From the NCBI GenBank assembly GCA_026545765.1, contig CM048839.1:50266677-50330676 (forward strand): a DNA stretch of 64,000 nucleotides, written 5' to 3'. Source of the DNA: Plantago major (Eukaryota > Streptophyta > Magnoliopsida > Lamiales > Plantaginaceae). Below the pieces are notes generated by a model, which worked only from the letters and a program-made list of their open reading frames with translations, did not search any database and was not told the DNA's origin. Each line of letters opens with the position of its first letter. The stretch's first letter is position 1. The translations under genes and the position numbers were made by a program. Shown here piece by piece: positions 58,381 to 64,000 of the stretch.

Positions 58381-58662
58381 TAACCTTTATTTTTTTTTAA
58401 AAAAAAAAAAATTTCGAAATTACTTCAAATTTTTTTAAATATTTTTATAACCGAAATATTTTTCGCAAAAAAAAAAATTCAAAATTTTTCCCGATTTGTG
58501 TTTACTTTTGTTATTTACTATCCGTACATGTTCGTATAATGTTTTCGTATGTATATACGAGTTTTTTAAATTTTTTCGTATTTCATAAGTTTTTTTTTAG
58601 CTAGGGGCATTTTCGTCAACTTACAAAATATTTGTGTTGCGTTTAGCCGAAAACGCGCTGCG

Positions 58663-59572
58663 TTTAACAACCCCCATAGATCCCTCTATTAGATTTTCTG
58701 CTGACAATTAAAGTTGTAGAGTTCATATCAAGTTAATCAAAAAACTCAAAAAATTAAAATTGAAAAAAAAAACATTTTGCATTGGTTAATAAAATTGTTT
58801 AAGACATGTTGGTATTGGTTGTTAAAAATTGTTAAACTCAGGTTCAATATAAAGGAGAAATAACAACACACCATTTAATTTCATAAAGTGGAGGGGGAAA
58901 TGCATTAATGCTTCTTATTTATAAGACATACAATGCGGCATCAATACTTTTGCAATGTTGCTGCGAAAGTAGTTGTATTTATTATTTAGAGTACCAGACT
59001 GATGCAGCAGCATTGATGAGTTAAAATGTTATAGCGAGAATCATCGTGTTTACTTGAGCTTGCTAATGAAATGATGCATCATAATAGTAACATTGCTGCA
59101 ACGTTGTGTACTGAGTTTCTTCACATACGTGATTTTTTTACAGAGTCCGACCATGCCTACTTAAACATAGTGGATGCCGGATTCAGGTGGATGATACATC
59201 ATCTAAACTCGTCAATTGTTTATGGTGGATGTTGGATTTCGGTGGTTGGCGGATTCCGGTGGTGCCTGAGATGGTCGCGGGACTCCGGTGTGCTTGAGGT
59301 GGTCGTCGGATTCCGGTGTTCCTGAGGTGGTCGCCGGATTCCGGTGGTGGCTGCTTGATTCCGGTCAATAGAGCAGATGAGAAATAATTTTAATAAAGAA
59401 TTAAAGTAATTGATTTACTATAATCAAATGAAATTTAATAATAAAAGATGTTTATTTTATTATATTGCGACATAGCGCGATGCTATTATGCGACAGTGTG
59501 ATGCCCCATCGCATAAATAACAAATCAACTCATGAGATTGAATAAAAAATTGATCTAACGGTTTAAATGGGT
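58663..59572. other. Intergenic DNA with a 29-30-bp minisatellite
   Basis: At about 59216-59362, three to four copies of a unit like GATTCCGGTGGTGCCTGAGA then TGGTCGCCG occur in tandem. The rest has no supported feature. Confidence 0.55.
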
Positions 59573-59861
59573 GTACTATTGTTAGTACAATGCGACAGTA
59601 CTAAAATTAGCCATGCCCATCAAAGATAGAGAGAGACTATCTATAGATCACTTTATATAGATGAATCTATGTTGTTAATAAAAAAATATCCATGTTGTTA
59701 ATCAAAACATATTGTTAATCTTCTTTTTATGCTAAAAAAACATTTAATTAACAATATAGATGTTTTGATTAACAACATACTAGATGTTTTTTTTTTTTAA
59801 CAATATAGGTTTGCTAGGATGGCTAACTTTAGTATCTGTCGCATTGTACTAATGTTAGTAC
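59573..59861. mobile_element. TIR element with GTACAATGCGACAG ends
   Basis: The left part GTTAGTACAATGCGACAGTA, CTAAAATTAGCCAT pairs with the right part reversed ATTAGTACAATGCGACAGAT, ACTAAAGTTAGCCAT. The middle (59640-59815) is related to the AAGTCT MITE family. Another copy of the left end is at 60530-60575. Non-coding. Confidence 0.6.
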
Positions 59862-61419
59862 TACGATCTTATCCATTGAATCATTTCCAGATTTGATCTC
59901 AACCCTTTATTTTTTATTAATGCGATTAGGCGTCGCATTGTGGTATAATAATGCGGTACTAAGTCGCATAATATTTAAAAATATTATATAGGTCAATTAC
60001 TTACACACCCCTTATTTTTTAAACTTCACAAAATATACCCAAAACAATCCAAAATCAACCCAACAAGAATAAAAAAAAAATCACAAAGTACCCATTTTAC
60101 ATTTGAAAAAAATAAAACAATAAAGAAGAATAGGACTCCGGTCATCACTGGAGCTTCCACCTGGAAGCTCGACTGAGCTTCCATGGAAGCTGCTCAGTTG
60201 AAGCAGCAATTTCCATGGAAGATTAGTGGAAGAGATTTCATGGAGTTTAGTGTGTCAATTAAAAAAAATATAAAAATTATTCGTTGGAGCTCCGGTGACT
60301 GTGGAGGTGTTTGTGGTGGCGGAGGTGGTGGTGTAATTGAAAAGGGGATGAGGTGGTGGTGGGAAATTTTGGAGAAGAAAGAGTATTTTTTTTTGTTTAA
60401 GATGTAAATTGACAATTTTGGAGGGGTGAGTTTTGTAAATTTATGTAATTTGTATTATTAAAATTGTTTAAATTATTTAATTTTTTTATGTTTATATCAT
60501 GCCACATGTCCAATTTTGAATTGTGTTCTAATGTGAGTACAATGCGACGGAGTACTATGATTAGCCTAGCCCAAGTTTGTTTTTAGATAAATTATCTAGA
60601 GACTGTCTCCGAGTAGACTTATTCCAAAATTAATTGAATTGGTTAAATCGAATCAATTGGTATGACAACTAACTTTGTGTAGTTTGCTTTTAGATAGTTT
60701 TTTTTTTTTTTTTTGTAATTTTATTAAAAATTCGGGGTAACATTATAACTTGAAAAGTATCAATGTATTTTATGTACAATATTATTTTTTGCTTGTAAAG
60801 TGTACCTTCCATGATATTGAGTGACAAGGGGTTTCCTGCTACATCGGTTAAAGTTGTGGGAGATTTGGTGCAATTTTGATAATTGAGGGTGAATTGTGTT
60901 ATTAATGTTTCGGGGATTTTGTGTAATTCAACTAATTAATAATGGTATATCATGCAATGTTAATTAATGTTTGATGGAATTTTGTACAATTTTAATAATT
61001 GAGATAGAGCGGTACATGTTTTACATAGTTGGAGGGGTTTCAAGTAGTTTATCCTAATTATTGGTGAACAATTGTCAAATATCCATTGGTATCATAGAAG
61101 ATGTGGCCTGCAAATACCATATTTGATCGCTAGTGATGTTATTACATGATCGAATACAAAAGTTAAAGTGTGAAAATGTGGAAAGAGTGGAGTAGTAATG
61201 AAGCATCTCAATCATGGAATGTAAAGTAATAATGTTAAATTGTTAATGTATCATCATTCATTAATCATTACCTACCATCAACCAAAGTCCACACACACCT
61301 CTGTTTTGTTCTGTTCTGTTCTGTTCTTCTAGTGAAACTCCATAAACTACTGTAATTGCCACAGAATAGCAACTAGTTCTATCTTCTTCGCTAATACAAA
61401 GAAAGTGGTGAAACAAGGG
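59862..61419. other. Intergenic region upstream of the NLR
   Basis: Holds a nested palindrome (GAGCTTCCACCTGGAAGCTC and GAGCTTCCATGGAAGCTGCT, 60149-60198), homopolymer tracts, and a TTCTG microsatellite at 61304-61336 in the likely 5' leader of the NLR. No TATA box can be assigned with confidence and no gene is seen. Confidence 0.45.
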
Positions 61420-64000
61420 ATGGCAGCTTATGCAGCAGTAGCTTCTCTTCGGTACATCATGGAGCAGATCCATCTTTACCATCTTCGCCATCCAACATTT
61501 ACCGAAGAAGAACAAATGCACCTTCTATCTCTCCACAAACAGGTTAGTTTCTTGCAAGATTTTCTTGAAACTTACTCTCAGGAAGGTACTGATGAAGCAC
61601 GGGGTTTGGAGAGTCGAATTGTCGATGCAGCTTATGTTGCAGAGGATGTAATTGAATCCTATGTAGTTAATGATATTATGGGTACCAAACCACCGAAAAA
61701 GAACAACATTAAACTCAAGATAAAAGGTTTAGTTGGATCCATTATTCGTACTAAAAGCAGCACTTTCAGGAGTTTCTCTGACGATCTGCAAAAGGTCATA
61801 GGTTCCCTGGATTCAATTGTGGGAGAGATTAAAGATGAAAAGAGAGTAGTCAAGGATCCACAGCGTGAGGAAGTTGAGCAATTTAGCTCAGTGAAACTTC
61901 TCAACACTGTAAAGGATGATGTGGTGGGATTTGACGACACCTCGATTGAGGTAATGGATAAACTCACTGGACAACAATCTAGTCTTCAAGTTGTTGCAAT
62001 AACTGGAATGGGTGGTATTGGGAAGTCGACTCTTGCTAAGAAGGTTTATGACAATCGATATACACAGGAACATTTTCACGTTCTTGGTTGGGCTACGGTA
62101 ACTCAAGAATTCAATGTCAAGGAAATATTATTTGGGTTACTAAGTGATTTTCAAGCGTTGGGTCAAAGTGGTCTTTTCGAGTATGATCAGTTTGGAGAAA
62201 TGTTATACAAAGATAGATTTGAAGCTAAAGGTGGGTTAAAAGATTTTGAGGTAGAGAATTTAGGTGTTGCGTTGTATAGGTATCTGTTTGGGCGTAAATA
62301 TTTGATTACGCTTGATGGTATTTGGGATCTAGAGCCATGGGAGAGGATAAAGGTTTTCCTTCCGAATAATAACAATGGAAGCAGATGTATGATAACTACT
62401 AGGCTATCAAATTTGGCAAATGATATTGGCTCTTCTTGTGTTTATAGGATGAGTCTTCTGAACGAGAATGAAAGTTTGAGTCTACTACACAGGAAAGTGT
62501 TTCTTCAAAATAGTTGCCCTCCTAATTTGCAGGATATTGCGAAACAGATTGTGAAGAATTGTAATGGACTCCCTCTTTCAATCATTGTGCTTGGGGGACT
62601 TCTTTCAAAGTCTATGAAGCAAGAATACTGGGAGTATATTGCAGAAGATACCAGCACAATTATAAATTCAGATGATGGTGATCGTTGTTTGAAAATCTTG
62701 TCCTTGAGTTACAACCACTTGCCAATTCATTTGAAGCCTTGTTTTCTGTATCTTGGAATTTTTCCTGAAGATCATGAAATCCGTATCTCCCGGCTTATCA
62801 AATTATGGGTTGCTGAAGGATTTCTAAAGCCAAACAAAGCTAGGAGCTTGGAAGAGGTTGCACATGATAATGTGAAAGATCTCATTGACCGAAATCTCTT
62901 ACTTGTTACTAGATTCGGATCAACAGGGAATGTGAAATTTTGCAAAATTCATGATTCCTTGAGGGATTTGTGCTTGAGGGAAGCAAGGAATCAGATGTTT
63001 ATTAATGTCCCTAAGGTGCACAATGCTCACATTCCATCAGGAAAAAATAGCCACCGTCGGATTGCTATTCATCATACTTTGTCCACCAAAGCGTATTCCA
63101 GTCTAGTACATCAATGCTTGTTGTCATCATCATTTCTCCGTTCATTTATTGGAAATGATCACAAATTAAGGTCGGCTCTGAATACCTTTAAATTGCTAAG
63201 AGTTTGCTGCAAAGTTAGAACTGAGAGCGCTGTAAGTATTCATGAGCTATACAACTCCAGGTACCTTGAATTTTCATGGAAAAGTATTACTCCTAAACTT
63301 CCTTCCTTACATTTGTTCTGGAATTTACAAACAGTAAGCTTTCAGGAGGAACGGCATGAAAAAGTTGCACTGACGACTATTCTTGTGCCATCTGAAATAT
63401 GGAAGATGTCTCAACTCAGGCATCTTATGATCAAGTATCTTCGTCTTCCGAATCCTGGTGGTGGGGCAATTGGTACACAAGATAGCAGTGCTTTGCTGGA
63501 AAACCTCCAAACACTTGGGGACATAATTGATTTTAGGTGTACTGATGTGGTTGTTGAGAAAATTCCAAACGTGAGGAAAATAAAATCATGGTATCAAGAG
63601 GTTAAACTGTTGTCTGATTATTGTCTCTATAATCTTGGTCGTCTGCGTAAACTTGAGTCACTTGATTGCCAAGCTCCAGTAGGTTCTGATGATCAGTTCT
63701 TCCAGAATCTCGAGCTCCCTCAATCACTCCGAAGTTTGAGTTTAACTTTGTGCGTCTTCAATTGGGAAGATATGGGGAAAAAGATTGGATCATTGCCTAA
63801 TCTTGAGAAGTTAAAATTGAGACAATGCAAAGGTGGGGAGGAGTGGACCTCGGTCGAGGGTCAATTCCGTCGCTTGAAAGTCCTAAACATTTGGATGTCT
63901 GATCTGGCCAGATGGACAGCTGAGAATACTCATTTTCCATGCCTTGAGCGCCTTCTACTTTGTGATATGTTTGAATTAGAGGCTATCCCCCCTGAAATTG
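61420..64000 (+). CDS. CC-NB-LRR (R1-type) disease resistance protein, 3' end outside window
   Basis: An uninterrupted frame of 860 codons runs from ATG at 61420 to the window edge without intron or stop. N-terminus: Rx-type coiled coil with the EDVID-like motif EDVIE (residues 75-79). NB-ARC: P-loop GMGGIGKST (196-204), kinase-2 LITLDGIWD (295-303), RNBS-B GSRCMITTR (320-328), GLPLS (383-387), RNBS-D CFLYLGIFPED (441-451), MHD-type motif IHD (510-512). Leucine-rich repeats begin near residue 560. The sequence resembles the late-blight R1A/R1B family of Solanaceae and Lamiales. Such proteins are cytoplasmic immune receptors that switch between ADP and ATP forms. The second kinase-2 aspartate is glycine (G300), which may affect nucleotide hydrolysis. 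Confidence 0.93.
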   Translation, partial: MAAYAAVASLRYIMEQIHLYHLRHPTFTEEEQMHLLSLHKQVSFLQDFLETYSQEGTDEARGLESRIVDAAYVAEDVIESYVVNDIMGTKPPKKNNIKLKIKGLVGSIIRTKSSTFRSFSDDLQKVIGSLDSIVGEIKDEKRVVKDPQREEVEQFSSVKLLNTVKDDVVGFDDTSIEVMDKLTGQQSSLQVVAITGMGGIGKSTLAKKVYDNRYTQEHFHVLGWATVTQEFNVKEILFGLLSDFQALGQSGLFEYDQFGEMLYKDRFEAKGGLKDFEVENLGVALYRYLFGRKYLITLDGIWDLEPWERIKVFLPNNNNGSRCMITTRLSNLANDIGSSCVYRMSLLNENESLSLLHRKVFLQNSCPPNLQDIAKQIVKNCNGLPLSIIVLGGLLSKSMKQEYWEYIAEDTSTIINSDDGDRCLKILSLSYNHLPIHLKPCFLYLGIFPEDHEIRISRLIKLWVAEGFLKPNKARSLEEVAHDNVKDLIDRNLLLVTRFGSTGNVKFCKIHDSLRDLCLREARNQMFINVPKVHNAHIPSGKNSHRRIAIHHTLSTKAYSSLVHQCLLSSSFLRSFIGNDHKLRSALNTFKLLRVCCKVRTESAVSIHELYNSRYLEFSWKSITPKLPSLHLFWNLQTVSFQEERHEKVALTTILVPSEIWKMSQLRHLMIKYLRLPNPGGGAIGTQDSSALLENLQTLGDIIDFRCTDVVVEKIPNVRKIKSWYQEVKLLSDYCLYNLGRLRKLESLDCQAPVGSDDQFFQNLELPQSLRSLSLTLCVFNWEDMGKKIGSLPNLEKLKLRQCKGGEEWTSVEGQFRRLKVLNIWMSDLARWTAENTHFPCLERLLLCDMFELEAIPPEI

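Larger units (their letters stand above)
55949..58662 (-). mobile_element. Mutator-like element with long TIRs carrying a plant mobile domain gene
   Basis: The ends CGCAGCGCGTTTTTTACTAA and, reversed, CGCAGCGCGTTTTCGGCTAA continue into several hundred bases of inverted similarity (ACGCAACACAAATATTTTGT on both sides, GCGAAAAATATTTCGGTTAT, TTCGAAATTACTT). The outer 100 bp is followed by poly-A/T tracts and arrays of GGCCGGTTTTAAAACCGGCC. Long TIRs fit Mutator-like elements; a 9-bp duplication could not be confirmed. It lies about 200 bp upstream of the AMSH3 start, so it may affect its promoter. Confidence 0.7.

Noticed and set aside
59071-59325. Open frame across the GATTCCGGTGG repeats
   Set aside because: Formed by the minisatellite; both strands are open for the same reason.

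Overview
This is nuclear DNA of a flowering plant. GT-AG introns, an R2R3-MYB with the canonical 133/130-bp exons, an AMSH3 deubiquitinase, a CC-NB-LRR of the R1 (late-blight) type, a plant mobile domain gene, Copia LTR retrotransposons and many 'CTCCCTCCGTCC' Stowaway-like MITEs all point to a eudicot. The R1-like NLR suggests an asterid, perhaps Lamiales; that part is inference.

Layout. 1-840: degenerate DNA-transposon remnant. 2880-3716 (minus): first two exons of an R2R3-MYB whose third exon is not in the window. 5731-38565: an inverted-repeat element split by a 31.7-kb nested retrotransposon block. The outer element (5989-37730, minus strand, TSD GTATT) is a large Copia/Sirevirus-like element. 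Inside it lies a second member of the same family in the opposite orientation (13401-29644, plus strand, TSD CAACA). Each has about 1.65-1.73 kb LTRs, an initiator-Met-type primer binding site, gag, pol (PR-INT-RT-RH), and then a very large third gene between pol and the polypurine tract. 38.1-45.2 kb: intergenic DNA with hAT-like and Stowaway-like elements and a three-copy tandem repeat. 45214-55744 (minus): a complete 14-exon AMSH3 gene whose introns hold several transposons. 55949-58662: a Mutator-like element with long TIRs, a plant-mobile-domain gene fragment and an array of GGCCGGTTTTAAAACCGGCC palindromes. 58.7-61.4 kb: intergenic DNA with small repeats. 61420-64000 (plus): a CC-NB-LRR gene that runs off the right edge.

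Most unusual content: the third gene (ORF3) of the retrotransposons. In the inner copy it has its own TATA box and leader, five short phase-0 introns separating four small exons that are all multiples of three, and two long end exons coding for a lysine/glutamate-rich, coiled-coil protein I do not recognise. In the outer copy intron 2 is precisely missing while the other four remain, as expected if spliced RNA passed through reverse transcription. The LTRs also carry a tandem array of small hairpins whose stems show compensatory base changes between repeats.

Both retrotransposons are disabled by frameshifts, stops, an internal inversion (outer pol) and a filler-bearing deletion (outer ORF3). 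AMSH3 looks intact, and the NLR is open to the window edge. Many small clustered differences in the inner element may be real decay or consensus errors in the assembly.
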